Below are positions 1-11,190 of a stretch of 64,000 nucleotides of DNA, one piece after another. The notes under the pieces were generated by a model. That model did not search any database. It had not been told where the DNA came from and worked only from the letters and a program-made list of their open reading frames with translations. This stretch comes from Cinnamomum chago (taxonomy: Eukaryota; Streptophyta; Magnoliopsida; Laurales; Lauraceae), in the NCBI GenBank assembly GCA_038049695.1, contig CP142456.1, forward strand, positions 42,822,001-42,886,000, in the 5' to 3' direction. The translations under genes and the position numbers were made by a program. Within the stretch, counting starts at the first letter, position 1. Each line of letters opens with the position of its first letter.

Positions 1-853
1 TTTTGAAGTATCCGTACATCATAGGTGAAAAGATTTAAAAAATCCTTGATCTGTATTAATATCCTTTCATTCTTTGTGTTACACCGAGTATGGACAACAG
101 AAGAAACATATCACCAAACACTCTCAACCATCTCATCAGCTAGTGAATATGGACACACAAAAGAATAGTGCCTTCGTTAAAGTCAACAGGAAAAAGTTCA
201 TCAGTTGGATCGGTACAGAAATCATATCCAAAGTAGGACTGATGCAAAGAGCCATCTGCTATATCATGGAGAGACGTGTCCCAATTACGTGCAATGTGGA
301 AAATATAAACTCATCAAAGCCATTCAATTTATGCAGGCAATAATGTCAATGTGGTGGAATAACAATTTCAACCATCCAACCGGTGACCTACAAACTATGA
401 TCAACCACGCTCAGCTTTGAACACTAAGGGTTTGTTTGGAAGACGCCGCAGAAGAGGAAAACTCGTTTCCCTCTTCCGCGGCAACCGTTTCGGATCAGGG
501 GAGGTGAGAATACCGGATCCGAGCTTATGGAAGAAAATAGTTCAAAAGGGGAGGAAACCCTCCCCCTTTCTTTGCTGCACCAAACGACCGAGCAGGGCAC
601 CGGATTTTCCGGCGCCCTGTCTCCTCCCCCTTTCCGTTGAAAACGGAGCTGCACAAACAGCCCCTAAAAGGCCAATCAATCAGCTGCCTAGTATCATCCA
701 ATCAGTGTGGTTTTCAGACACTGCTGTTACAAAACCAGGACCCACCAAATGAATGTTCCATACCACCACATTACAGAAACACATATAAGAAATCCCACAA
801 ATCTATGCTAAAATACCAGAACAAAACAAACCCATGAAGGAAAATTAAAGTAC
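1..853 (-). other. Probable intron 1 of the GluTRBP gene (3' part off window)
   Basis: The GluTRBP exon ends at 854 with CAG followed by GTACTT on the minus strand, a good splice donor, so the sequence to its left should be intron. I found no match to the next expected exon of this family in this stretch, so the rest of the gene should lie left of the window. The stretch is plain except for 430-640, which is GC-rich and contains two imperfect foldbacks (see findings). Open frames here show no recognisable protein. Confidence 0.5.
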
Positions 854-1294
854 CTGGACATGAAGACTGCATCTGTCATCCACTGAAAATTGTTGATTCG
901 AAGCATTCAAGCACAAGATGGGTGTGCCCTCTTCGTCTACAACAAACCGCACACCAATGCCCAGAGGCCACCCATCCTGTGCAAGTGTAGAAAGGGTACC
1001 CACAGAAGAAAGCTCCATGATAGTCCTGGAAACCTCAGCTGGAGAGGGTTTTGTGAGAAGATCTTCTTTTGGGGCTATCTCAGCTACAGAAATAGAGCAT
1101 CTAGGTGCCTGAAACACAGATCTGAGACATTGGTTTTTCTTTGAAGGTCTGAAATGGGTGCTTTTGGTGAGTGAGAGTGGAGAGAAAGTGGTGGAGAAGG
1201 ATATGGTTTTGGGGTGGGGAGATGGAAATTGGGTGGTTGTAAGGAACATGGAAGGGATTGAGGGAGAGGTGATGGAATGGGTTTGAGGAATCAT
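854..1294 (-). CDS. GLUTRBP: Glutamyl-tRNA reductase-binding protein, exon 1 (partial)
   Basis: Exon 1 encodes about 147 residues on the minus strand. The first 75 or so are rich in Ser, Thr and Pro with few acidic residues, as in a chloroplast transit peptide. They are followed by a segment with the family signature PAEVSRTIMELSSVGTLSTL, then DGWPLGIGVRF and GTPILCLN, which closely resembles Arabidopsis GluTRBP/PGR7, a plastid protein with an FMN-binding split-barrel fold. That protein binds glutamyl-tRNA reductase and stabilises heme and chlorophyll precursor supply. The exon ends in the codons for HVQ and a GTACTT donor, after which the frame soon stops, as expected for an intron. I chose the Met at 1294; a second in-frame Met lies 15 residues on. 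No broken codon is seen. The remaining exons are outside the window, so I cannot say whether the gene is intact. The family assignment is from remembered homologs, not a search. Confidence 0.85.
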
Positions 1295-2650
1295 TTGAGT
1301 AGATTGGATTTGGGTGTTTCAATGTTGATTGATCAGGTGCTTGGTGGAAAGATTAGAACTTTGGAAAGATAAGCAAATCGGAAACTGAAAGCAGAATTAA
1401 AAACATTAAATCAAATCAAAGAGCCTAGAGCATCATGATACTGTCTTGTCTGCCTATGGCGAGAAGAATGACAATGAGAGGGAGAAGAATTTGGAAACCC
1501 AGGGGACATTCAAGATTACGCTACTCCTTGAGGTGGACCATGGCAATATGTGGTCTCCACCTCAGCTGGTAGACCCTATCTTGAGCAGCCCAAGGAAAGT
1601 TCTGCTTTTAGGAAGGGCACATTTGAAACAGTTGTCGATTCCATGGCGTGAGGAATCCTCAACTTATTTTCTCTGCGAGCATGTTCGGTAACGGGAGAGG
1701 AATCCTCTCTTCGGAGGAATCTTTGGTTCCGCGGAATTAGAATTTCTTCTTTGAAGATTCATGAGGGAGAAGATTCATCGCATAACATATTTGGCGAGCA
1801 CAGTGTAATCAGTGATGATTCCTTCGGATCCACGTTTGGTAACGGGAGAGGAATCTATAAAAGAAAAAAAATCCAAATTTCTCCATCTCAAATCCATTTA
1901 AATAACCCAAAAATAATTCCATATCCTCTAATTCATCCTTCAAAAAACCATTTTGTAAATATAAAAAAATTTATGAAAATTTTAACATAGTGTCCCCTTG
2001 ATGGGAGAGCATTTTTTTTTACCTATTTAGGAATCTGCAAAATAAAACATTATATAATCCCTTCATATAGCAACAATCCTTTTTTTTCCATGATCTTTAA
2101 TAAACCAACTCCCACAATGCCAATGGACACTATAAACGACGGCCCTAAACCGTAGTGGTCGTCTTAAAAAATACGTCGTCGTATATGTCAAGCAAAAGGC
2201 ATCATTTATCTGAAAAATAGCCGTCACTTTTTTTAATCCAAAGGAAACTTAAAAACAAAAGATGCAAAGCTTTCGGCCAAAGAACCTCAAACACACACAA
2301 TAGCACAAAACATTGAGTTGTTTACCCAAAAAGAGATACAAAAAACACGAGACAGTCGAATGATGGAGCATTGCACTTGACTCATATGACTCATATTACT
2401 CAATAAAACTCAACTTTTATTCAAAACAAATGCCTTAATCCAATTAAGAGTAAAAAGATTGGGCTAACAATCAATTAGGAACAAATATATTTTTATTTGG
2501 AATTATTTATAATAGCTCCAAATTTTAGAAATATTTAAAGAAGATGGTTAAAAAAGATGCTATTAATCATCCATACACCTTCATATTACATCCTTATCAA
2601 TGGTAGGTTTTATTTAGCACAATCATCAATTTACATCAATAATCCCAAAT
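1295..2650. other. Upstream flank of GluTRBP, no gene seen
   Basis: This holds the presumed promoter of the minus-strand gene at 1294. A 20-base word (GGTAACGGGAGAGGAATC with its flank) occurs twice, near 1686 and 1839, about 153 bases apart, which suggests a small old transposon remnant. From about 1860 to 2650 the sequence is AT-rich with no recognisable gene. Confidence 0.5.
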
Positions 2651-2659
2651 TAATGTTTT

Positions 2660-5600
2660 GGCTTAAGGGTAACTTTTATTAAATAGAAGAGCATTCATTA
2701 CAAAATGAACCCAACACTAAAAAATACTTGGTACAAATTGAACATGACCCTACAAAAAATACAAATATAAAACATCACTCCATTCATAGAGAAATCCAAA
2801 GTGTGGCTGAAGTTGCATATAGTCTGCTCAGCTCCATGCTCCAAATGTTGCTCTAGCACTCCTATCCTGAAAATAAAAGGTATAATGTCAATAAATACAC
2901 CATTTGATTTCCTTGAAAACTTTCTATAAAAAAAATCAATCAAATTAAAGAGTTTTAAGAAGCATTGATTAGGACTGGATTCATTACAAACCTGAAGAGT
3001 CTTGATTACATTGCTGGCCCCAAACACCTTGCGCATGCGGATGAAGTTGTCAGTCTCTTCAGTTGGAAAATATGGCAAAAGAAGGCAAATGTCATGTGTT
3101 TCAATTACTTTGTAGAGTTCTTGGTTCTCCCTTCTTCTGAATCTAAGTTGATTTCGATTACTTTTGCAGGTTGTTCAGGTTTGATCATAGTAGCTTTCTG
3201 TCTAGCTGTTACCTTTGGTTTAGCACCATTATCAACAACAGTTGCATCAGGTTTCTGAACATAACAAAAACGAATTAGAGAACATCAACAACAGAGACAC
3301 ATTACTTCGTTACGCTGGACTTTGAACAAAACACAAGAAGCTACTACAGCACTACAACACTTCCATCACTGTCAATGAGCTGAGGGCTATCCTCATCTGC
3401 TAAAAGTTATCCACCACTACTGGAGCTAAGGCCGTCCTTGGCTTTCATGCTAGTGTGGACCCCTCCATCGACGTGTTCCAGTGGAGGGTGAGTTTGTTGG
3501 TCCATCACCTCCTGAGCCTATAACTTTTCAATCAAAGAGACCACCTGCAAAATCCCACCATGCCATGCGAAGAACGTTACCTCCAAACTACTAAATGCAC
3601 CTCGTTTTCAAGAATTAATGTGGTCTCCAAAATGAAGTTCTGAATAGTGAGACATGTGTTGAGTGAGAATGTCATTCTATTTTTCAAGAAGTTGAGGACC
3701 CATATAGAGAATAGGTATTCACATCTGATACTTAAGATGCAATGAGATTATTATTTGGAGTTACAGAAAACTAAACCTATTAGAACAGGAGACAGTCAAA
3801 TTGTATCCCAGCAGTATACTATACCAGAGTATTGGATGAACACATGCTGCAACACAAGCATTTAGTATTCAAGCCCTTCCACCAGGCCTACCCAAGGGCC
3901 AAAACCAAATTCTAACAGAAATAGAACAACTAGAAACGACCAGCTAATGGACAATATAATGTGGCAGTAATATTACAAGCTTGCACCATAATTATATATA
4001 CAGAGTGTGAATTGAATATATACAGAGCTGATCTCTCATATATATATCTTCAAATAGAATAACTTATTTCCTGCTGCTCCTAGCTATTCTAAAGATTCAA
4101 CAAAATGCTCATGAAGGTCTTGAGTCCATCTGATCCATGTTTTATTCCGCATAGGTTCCACTCACCAAATTTCACAGAGCAGTCACAAGTCATAACCAAT
4201 TATTTGAATAGAACAATCACAAAAAGCAATCTAATTAGAAAAAACAGTACAGTTAATGAAATATTAACCAAACAGGTAAAACAAGAATAATTTAAAGAAC
4301 AGAGGTCACACTAGACATGAATTCCCTCTACTGAACTTAAGCCCGTAGCATCCAAGATCACATCCTCAGCCATCATGGGACACAATCTTGTTAGTATTCA
4401 TTCACAAATGATTTATAATCGTATTAAAATGCCAAAAAAGACCAACAAAGAGAAGAAACTAAACAACCTCCTGTAGAATGGAAGAGGTTAAAGAACAATG
4501 GAAGCAATTATTTATAACTGGCTAGTGGCATTCCTTCAAGGTGCATGCCACGTTAAACACACATAGAAATAAAAAGAAGAATCAACAAGGGGAAAAATTT
4601 GTCTTGTAATAAGACCCATCCCTCCGACGTCAAGCCTCCACGGATAAATTTCCCTTCTTTTCGCATGTCAAGCATGATGAGGAGAAGCACTTCATTATGT
4701 GCATCGGTCCACTTCATGTATTTTTTGCTGGCCTGTTTGTAGCTTGAGAGCTACTTGGTTCAGACATTGTACATTTTACATAGTGTTAACAACCAAGGAA
4801 GCACATAAGAAAAAAAATATCAACCAAGCAACAATAACATTATACATATCTCCACTAAACCGATTTCATGAATGACCCCTAAACAATGAAGCAAGCAATC
4901 CAAATCTATAGTCGAAGGATACTTGACTATTTTACATATAGTGTTAACAACATATAAGAAAAGTTATCAACCAAGAAACAATAACTGTAGAGAGTACACC
5001 CATCTCCACTAATCCCAATTCCCAAATAGTGATTCAGAGTAGAAAAGTTAAAAAAATAGTACCCACACCTACCTGCTATGTTGCTAATGTTCATTAGCAA
5101 TCAAAATCATGCAGCATGACATATAATGTTCCCTTCTGCTAAAACACTCAAAACAGAGTGTTTGATGCACATCCAGAGGCACTCGGGAACTATATGTATA
5201 TAAAGATTCAAAAGGAACACGAGCTCATAGGCCCCAGCAGGGACTTCTTCAATCATATCAAAGCCTTTTATTCTTTTAGCGACTATTGGTTTGACTATAG
5301 TTAACCCCAATAATCAATGCCAATCAAATATTTAACTGCTGGAAAAATTCTCCACGGATGATGAGTTTGCTTCAGTTCCTATACAATGGATACACTTCTA
5401 AAAGTTGATGATAAAGAAAAATGCATGTAAAGTTATAAACCATGTTGCAAATAAGTACTTATATTATCTTTATTCACATTTATCAACAATGTTCTTTTCC
5501 CCTTGTAAGAGCATTCTCAGTAATGATAGTGTCATGAAAGCAACCATTTTCTTGGTTCCAGGACAAGGTAAGACAACAAGGTGATTTTGAATCTATCCAT

Positions 5601-6340
5601 CGAGACATAATGGTTGGTTTTAGCACATGGGACTTTGATCCCTTGGATCTCAGCAATCCATTCCCTCACAAGGGATCTGTCCACATGCTACAGGAGAGTA
5701 AATGCATATGGTTGAGAGATGGAGATAGAAACAGATAGAGATTGAAAGATATCATCCCAAAAGGAAATTTGCCCCCTCTTTAGATTCGGCAGATCCAACC
5801 AATGATTGGAAAAAAATATTGAGACAACACCAATGGCTCAGCTAGTATCTAATAGAGAGAGAACCTTCTTCATAATCCCACTCCACAGTCATACCTGCCC
5901 CAAAACTACACGACATGGAAGATGAGAAAGATTGAGGGATCTTGGACGGCCTGAAGGGTTACACAAACATGAGAAAGACCGTATACTGTGACGCATGAAA
6001 AATGATGTTTTTTTGCAGAAAACCATCTCCTTTCCTGTGAAAAATGGTGACACAAACATGCCCTAAAAAAAACCCTCTTTGACAGTTTTCTACAACCAAT
6101 GGATTGACCAAATGAGATCAGATCTCCTTCTCAGTCTCTAATCAAGAGAGAGGTTGAAGAAATTGATGTAGATAACCCAACGACAAGATGATTGGGGTTT
6201 GTCCTTCAAATAAGAAGAGAGAGAGAGGGAGACATACCTGTTTAGAGAAAATAGCTGGCCGAAGAGAGACTTTTCCGATGCTTCCCAAGTTGCAAGCGCT
6301 GGAGAGGGATGTCTAGGGCAAAGCAAGAAGAGAGGAGAGG
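2660..6340 (-). other. Possible spliced minus-strand transcript of unknown identity
   Basis: Three signs suggest a minus-strand transcription unit. First, 6238-6340 reads as a pyrimidine-rich leader ending in CAG with a GTATGT donor. Second, 3109-3254 is a 146-nt open segment with an acceptor-like and a donor-like boundary. Third, an AATAAA signal lies near 2675 on the minus strand, below a segment starting after TTTTATTTTCAG near 2870. A further 65-nt open segment at 2992-3057 ends in CAG/GTTTGT, but it lies only about 50 bases from 3109, too close for a normal plant intron. I could not assemble one continuous reading frame. The stretch 3260-6230 shows no other recognisable gene. This could be a decayed gene or captured fragments. 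Confidence 0.22.
3109..3254 (-). pseudogene. Exon-like segment, weakly like a B-type cyclin N-terminal region
   Basis: The segment is preceded by GTTATGTTCAG (acceptor-like) and followed by GTAATT (donor-like) on the minus strand, and reads open for 48 codons. It is Lys-rich with KPKVTARQKA and then KVIEINLDSEE, which recalls the KP-rich stretch and the VIEIS-D-EE motif before the cyclin box of plant B-type cyclins. No cyclin box is visible anywhere near it, so if the resemblance is real it is a fragment. The resemblance is short and from memory and could be chance. Confidence 0.25.
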
Positions 6341-7102
6341 AAGAATCACCTGTGAATAGATTGCTTTTATACTGCCTCCTTTTTTAGTGATGATTCATTC
6401 GTTCCTATGGTGGGAGGTCAAACCGGGAGAATCCATGCTATAGTTGATTCTGAAAATCATCAAGCCCAAAAATCCTCTGTAAAAAAAATTACCCAAACAT
6501 GGGTTTTCCTCTATTCCAAGGAAACAGGAAGATGATTCCTCTGAGTGGCTGCTTACCAAACATGCCCTGCAGGAATTATGCAAGATTGACGAGTGAGAAT
6601 TCCTCTCGTACTGTTTTTCCATGATATGTTTGGTGCAACCGATAATGAATCCCCATAAATTTTTTTCTTGTTCCTGTTGGGTGCAGCCTGTGGAATCCTC
6701 ATAGAAATTGAGAATGCCACATTTGTGTAGCCTTGGCATAAATCCAAATTAATCCAATAAGGAAAAAATGTCAAGAAGTGAAGCCAATAAATTCCAATGT
6801 GATCAAGATAGTGTCACCCTACCGAAATGATGCGATGAAGGTGGACCTGACCGTCTAATGATTTAATTACTGCAAGTCAACACCATGAAAATGGTGTAGT
6901 CACAAAGGATCACATTCACACCCGGCAAAATTATTTTATGAAGGCAGGCCCTACCTGTCAAATATGCCCACTTTCCTAAATCTTTGTGCCATTGCGTAGA
7001 CAGCATTCTAATAGTGTTAACCTACATAGATGAACCATTGTTTAGCACTCGATCCGGTATAATTACATAATATGATGGTGTTGCCATCTATATTACATAT
7101 GA
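6341..7102. other. Intergenic, no gene seen
   Basis: Low-complexity AT-rich sequence. Around 6540-6665 the words CAAACATGCCCTGC, GAATTCCTCTCGT and TGTTTGGTGCAACC resemble, in reverse complement, the repeated word near 1686 and 1839. Both sites may be relics of one miniature transposon family. I could not define ends or a target duplication. Confidence 0.4.
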
Positions 7103-7369
7103 TTTTAAATTGGGGGATTCGGCGAGAGGTCTCTGAACATTTCACTTTATTGCCTTAGGTCCACAATCTTTTTTTATAGTGTGAAAGGTCCTTTTTCCAA
7201 ATTTGAAAACCTAAAGTGTCTAATTTACCCTTTCTTCAAATCATATCCCATGATTAGTGGGATAAGCCATTAATAATGGTCAACTACCATTAAATTAGTC
7301 ACGATTAATAAAATTCCACTAATCAGATTTTCAAATAAAGTTAAAAAAACAGGAAGCAAATTTCAAATA

Positions 7370-8078
7370 AATTTCTAAAACTGAAATAAATTTCAAACAC
7401 GCAAATAAATTTCAAAAGATCCAAATAAATTTCAAAAGACGAAAATAAATTTAAAAAAATGTAAATAAATTTACGAAAATAAATTTCAAAAGATGTAAAT
7501 AAAATTTAAAAAAATAAAATTAAACTCTAAAAAGAAAACTAATTTCAAAAAATACAAATAAATTTGAAATAACGCAAATAAGTTTCAAAAAATGCTATAA
7601 TATCAAAAGAACATAGAGAAATTTAAAAAGACGCATATAAATTTCAAAAAATCTAAAATTTTTCAAAAGATGAAAATCAATTTAAAAAGACGCAAATAAT
7701 TTTCAAAAGATGAAAATCAATTTTAAAAGATCCAAATAAATTTCAAAAAAGTGTAATTAAATTTAGAAAAACGCAAATACATTTGCCACAAACTCGGATA
7801 AATTTGTCCAAACTCGGATAAATTTGTCCAATAACTCAGATAAATTACCCAAAACTCAGATAGATTTGTCCAGAGTGTAAAAAAATTTATTTCAGAACTC
7901 AGATAAATTTGCAAAAAACTCAGATAAATTTCTAAAATGACGATAAATTTGTTAGAAACTCAGATAAATTTGTTAAAAACTCAGATAAATTTTCCAAAAA
8001 CTCAGTTAAATTTGTCGAAAACTCATATATATTTGCCAAAAACACAGATAAATTTATCAAAAACCCAGATAGATTTGC
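7370..8078. repeat. Degenerate minisatellite of about 20-21 bp
   Basis: The left part (about 7370-7790) is a drifting array built on AAATAAATTTCAAAAGA. The right part (about 7790-8078) is built on ACTCAGATAAATTTGTCAAAA with a period close to 21 bases. Because 21 is a multiple of three, the right part reads as a heptapeptide repeat (KTQINLS-like) from 7937. I regard this open frame as a by-product of the repeat. Confidence 0.8.
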
Positions 8079-8199
8079 TTTTGGGCTTTGAAACCAGGTC
8101 AAACTTGACCCGACCTCACCCGGACTGGAACCGACCCTCTAGGTCATCTTCTTCCTCCTCTCGTTCTCCTGTTTCAGAATAAGAACCGCAGGCCCACCG

Positions 8200-8779
8200 A
8201 CTATCGTGCCTCCTGTACGTGACCCGCGGCACCAGATCCAGCACCCTCTCCCTCATCCTCACCTCCGCCGCGGGTATCCCCATCAGCACCTCCGAAATCC
8301 TCACACCCTTCATCACCACCTCCTCCTTTGCTATAAACACCACACGGCATCAGGCTCTATTGATTTCATTCAACCAATTGGATCATGAGACATGGACCAC
8401 ATAGGCCCCACTGCATTTCAAATCCTAAACTACACACACAGTTTAATAGTCTACAGTGACTCGATCTGAAGAAGTGGAAGCCAAGCAACCATGTGGTGCG
8501 CCAAAGCCAAAATCATGGAATATTATTATACTACTATCCTTGCCACTGCATTGATGGTGCTCAGATGGACGTACACCCCGCCACTATCCCGTCGAATGTC
8601 GCCCTCCTCGTCGGCGTGTCCCCCGGCGGCTAAAGGCAGAAGCTCGCCCGGAGCATCGGCCTCATGTACTGGATCGGGTCGTACTCGCACACCCCCTTCA
8701 AGCAGTCCACCGCCTCACACACGCCCGTAGCGTTCGCGCACTCGGTCCGTATGTTGTGCCGGATGTTCGGCGACGACGA
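8200..8779 (-). pseudogene. GT47 (exostosin-family) glycosyltransferase fragment
   Basis: On the minus strand the order of motifs matches the C-terminal half of plant GT47 enzymes such as xyloglucan galactosyltransferases. First come SPNIRHNIRTECANAT and a Cys-rich CEAVDCLKGVCEYDP stretch. Next is YMRPMLRASFCL, then the nucleotide-sugar motif PPGDTPTRRATFDGIVAGC. After a gap of non-coding sequence come FIAKEEVVMKGV and MRERVLDLVPRVTYRRHDS. A TAG sits exactly where the family has Gln in FCLQPPGD (8627-8629 region), consistent with CAG to TAG. The segment between AGC and FIAKEE is replaced by unrelated sequence, and the N-terminal half is absent. It lies inside a Mutator-like element, so it is best read as a captured, decayed fragment of a Golgi cell-wall enzyme gene. 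Confidence 0.8.
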
Positions 8780-8870
8780 TAGACAGATGGAGACTTGCAG
8801 AACCCAAGCAAAGCGAGTATAATCACATGAGAGAGAGAGAGAAAGACTTCTGTCATGTGAGAACTTCAAT

Positions 8871-8993
8871 ATGGCTGTCATGTTCAAGCAGATCGATGAG
8901 CTCTCCAAGAACTCCAATGGCGTTAAGGTCTGCAGAGGAGATGTGGGTTCGAGTTCCAATGCGAACAAGAAGAGGAAAGTGTCAAAAGATTAA
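8871..8993 (+). CDS. Small open frame inside the Pack-MULE, unknown
   Basis: A 40-codon frame starts at an ATG after a GA-repeat leader and ends in KKRKVSKD-stop, a basic tail resembling a nuclear localisation signal. I do not recognise it. Its codon use is not AT-biased like the flanking array, so it may be a second captured fragment. It may equally be chance. Confidence 0.15.
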   Translation: MAVMFKQIDELSKNSNGVKVCRGDVGSSSNANKKRKVSKD

Positions 8994-9277
8994 TACTTAA
9001 TTTGAAATTTGAAATTTCAAAATTTTATACCGAAAATGGTTGAAAGGGTAAATTAGTCATGAGAATTGTATCCAGGGACCTCTCGCCGAAATATGTCCAG
9101 CTGGATGTACTACAGGCCGTAGAGAACAAGTTGATGGACTGGAGGCCTTACAAGTCCTATATGAGGGACCTTTCGCTAATTATCTCTTTTAAATTTTGGT
9201 GCAGGTTTTCGTACCCGTCGGGATCGAGATAAGTCAGTACCGCCCGTGACGGCCTGTGTCATTCGTGCTGATCGTTA

Positions 9278-9400
9278 TGAAAGTTCAAGTTGGACACCCA
9301 TGCTAAGCCCTAGGGGGGTGATGTTGAATAGGACCAATTCTAAAATTTTAACAAAATGAACCAAATTAAAGAAAAGAATCACAAGTAATAAACACAATTA
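9278..9400. mobile_element. Remnant of a Sirevirus-like copia LTR (left part)
   Basis: The words TGAAAGTTCAAG, CCCTAGGGGGGTGATGTTGAA and AATAGGACCAATTCTAA parallel the start of the young Sirevirus LTR at 34032 (TGAAAGTCCAAG, then CCTAGAGGGGG, GTGAATAGG). The MITE at 9401-10331 is inserted in it, and the LTR seems to resume at 10332. Confidence 0.4.
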
Positions 9401-10331
9401 GGGCCCTTTTGGATGTCTACAGAATAAAATATTTACATATTTAAATATTGTAAGAATAAAATAATATAGAATACAATAATGCAATATTATAATAGTATAA
9501 TTTTTTTATTGTTTGGCAATTTTTGAAGAATACTACAGATTTTAAATTGAGATGTTTGGAAGGTGCTATGATTAAAGTAAATTACATTATAAGAATTTTT
9601 TTATTAAATATTTTAATTTATATGTAATTTAGCACGTCAGGATAAAAAAAGTAATGTGGTAAAGTAAAGTTTAACTTTCATGTTTTTACCATAAGTTACT
9701 TTTCTTTTATCACATAAAACCATGGTAAAGTATAGTAAAGTGAAGTAAATGAAAAAAAACTACTTTATAACTCTCTCTCTCTCACTTTGCTTTACCACAT
9801 ACTTCAACTGACCTTACTTACCTCATCTTTTACCATGATATGACATCAATCTTTATTTTACTTTACCACACCTATAAACAAGTCACTTTTTATTTACCAT
9901 ATAAAACTACGATAAAATGTTTAAGTAAAGTAAAAAAAAAAAGAAACTACTTTACCATTCATTCCTACTTTACTTCACCATGTACTTTATCCCACCTTTA
10001 CTTTACCCCAACTTTATCGTCCTGTGAGATTTACTTTTACTTTACTTTTCCATATATGTAAACATTCACATTATGATGGATTTGTGGAACCAAGGTCTTT
10101 ACTTTACTCTACTACTTTGTAATCGTCATTTTGAAAGATTTTTATCTTGTAGAAAGTTTTCTACAGGGGGGATCTGTAGGAGAGAATATTGAGCTTTTTG
10201 AAAGAAAAGAATCTTTTCTTCAAAGTTTTCTTGAGTTACCAAACGCACAAGATTTTCTTCTTTAGAAAATGAAAGATTATATTCTAAAAAGTATTATTTT
10301 CTTGTACTTTCTTGTGCATCCAAACAGACTC
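9401..10331. mobile_element. PIF/Harbinger-like MITE
   Basis: The ends are GGGCCCTTTTGGATG and, in reverse complement, GAGTCTGTTTGGATG (11 of 15 identical). They are flanked by TTA on both sides (9398-9400 and 10332-10334), the target duplication of the PIF/Harbinger superfamily. It is 931 bp long, AT-rich, with no transposase. The interior is full of variants of CTTTACC/GGTAAAG in both orientations, which gives it strong potential to fold. Confidence 0.65.
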
Positions 10332-10334
10332 TTA

Positions 10335-11190
10335 GTGATCACTTAAACTAGCAAAAGACATCCGTGCTGAGCACGGGCTATATAATTCATAATATAAATG
10401 ATACACAAAATTCTTAAAATTTTATTAGAAATATTAAATATGATATTTTCATATTTTGGTAGTGAGGCAGTAAAGTTTGGAACGGGTATGTGTTTTTGGA
10501 CATTGACCCGAGCATTTTCCAAAAAAGGAGAGATCCTCAGCACCATGATGTCAAACAGTCAAAAAACCTTTTAATTGCTAGCTATACTGCATGCAGTGTC
10601 ATAGATGGATTTTTCAGTTGTGAAAGTTCTCATAATACTTTTTGTAGCCTTTGAATAGACGGTTTAGACATTAAAAAACATGGCAAAGATTTGATTACGG
10701 TACATCTATGCAAAATGTAGTATAAGAAGACAAATCGCAAAATGAAATCTGATGATGCCAAAAAGTGGCTTTCGGGCACCACCGGTCAAGTGATATGTAA
10801 TAAATGTGAAAATTAATGAAGAGAGAGAAGGATAGAAGGGATTTATAGTGGTTCGGTCAGTATGACCTACGTCCACTTTAAATGATTGCTTTATTGCTCT
10901 GGGGAGGAGGTTACAAAGTAGTCAGATATAATAATGAGGTGTAGAATTCGAGAGATCCCTTTTCCTTTGCTAGGACTCCTCCTTTTATACTCTTTCTCCA
11001 ACGGATGGGGAGATTCTCCAGGGATCTCCAATGATGTACGCTCCAGTCTGGTGGAGTCTTCCGAACTCTCCTCAACAGATGAGCAGATTAGATTTCCTCC
11101 GCGGGAATTGGTAAAAGCAGGTAGGTGAAACGACATGATGACTTCTTCCTTCAGTGGATCCGGACCCGGCCCCTAACGAGTAGATGACGA
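10335..11190. other. LTR-derived sequence, no gene
   Basis: At about 10840-10875 the motif TAGTGGTTCGGTCAGTATG, CCTACGTCCAC matches a motif of the young Sirevirus LTR (34219-34250). This supports continuation of the old LTR begun at 9278. The right end is not clear. 10900-11190 looks like another LTR fragment and carries a pair of inverted GGAGTCTTCC-like words. Confidence 0.35.

Larger units (their letters stand above)
7112..9186. mobile_element. Pack-MULE-like element carrying a GT47 gene fragment
   Basis: The element is flanked by the 9-base direct repeat TTTTAAATT (7103-7111 and 9187-9195), the target-site length of Mutator-like elements. Its ends are imperfect inverted repeats: left GGGGGATTCGGCGAGAGGTC, right (reverse complement) GAGATAATTAGCGAAAGGTC. 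A second inverted copy of the left end lies inside the right arm at about 9072-9091 and matches it better than the outer end. No transposase is present. The interior has an AT-rich minisatellite (about 7370-8078) and a broken GT47 gene (8200-8779). This is the layout of a Pack-MULE. The 9-mer is AT-rich, so chance cannot be excluded. Confidence 0.65.

Noticed and set aside
2130..2200. CACTA transposon end (CACTATAAACGACGG)
   Set aside because: The words CACTA and CGACGG fit, but no matching inverted end or 3-bp duplication was found within the window.
7370..8078. CRISPR-like array
   Set aside because: Units are degenerate, contiguous and without unique spacers, in a plant genome. It is a minisatellite.
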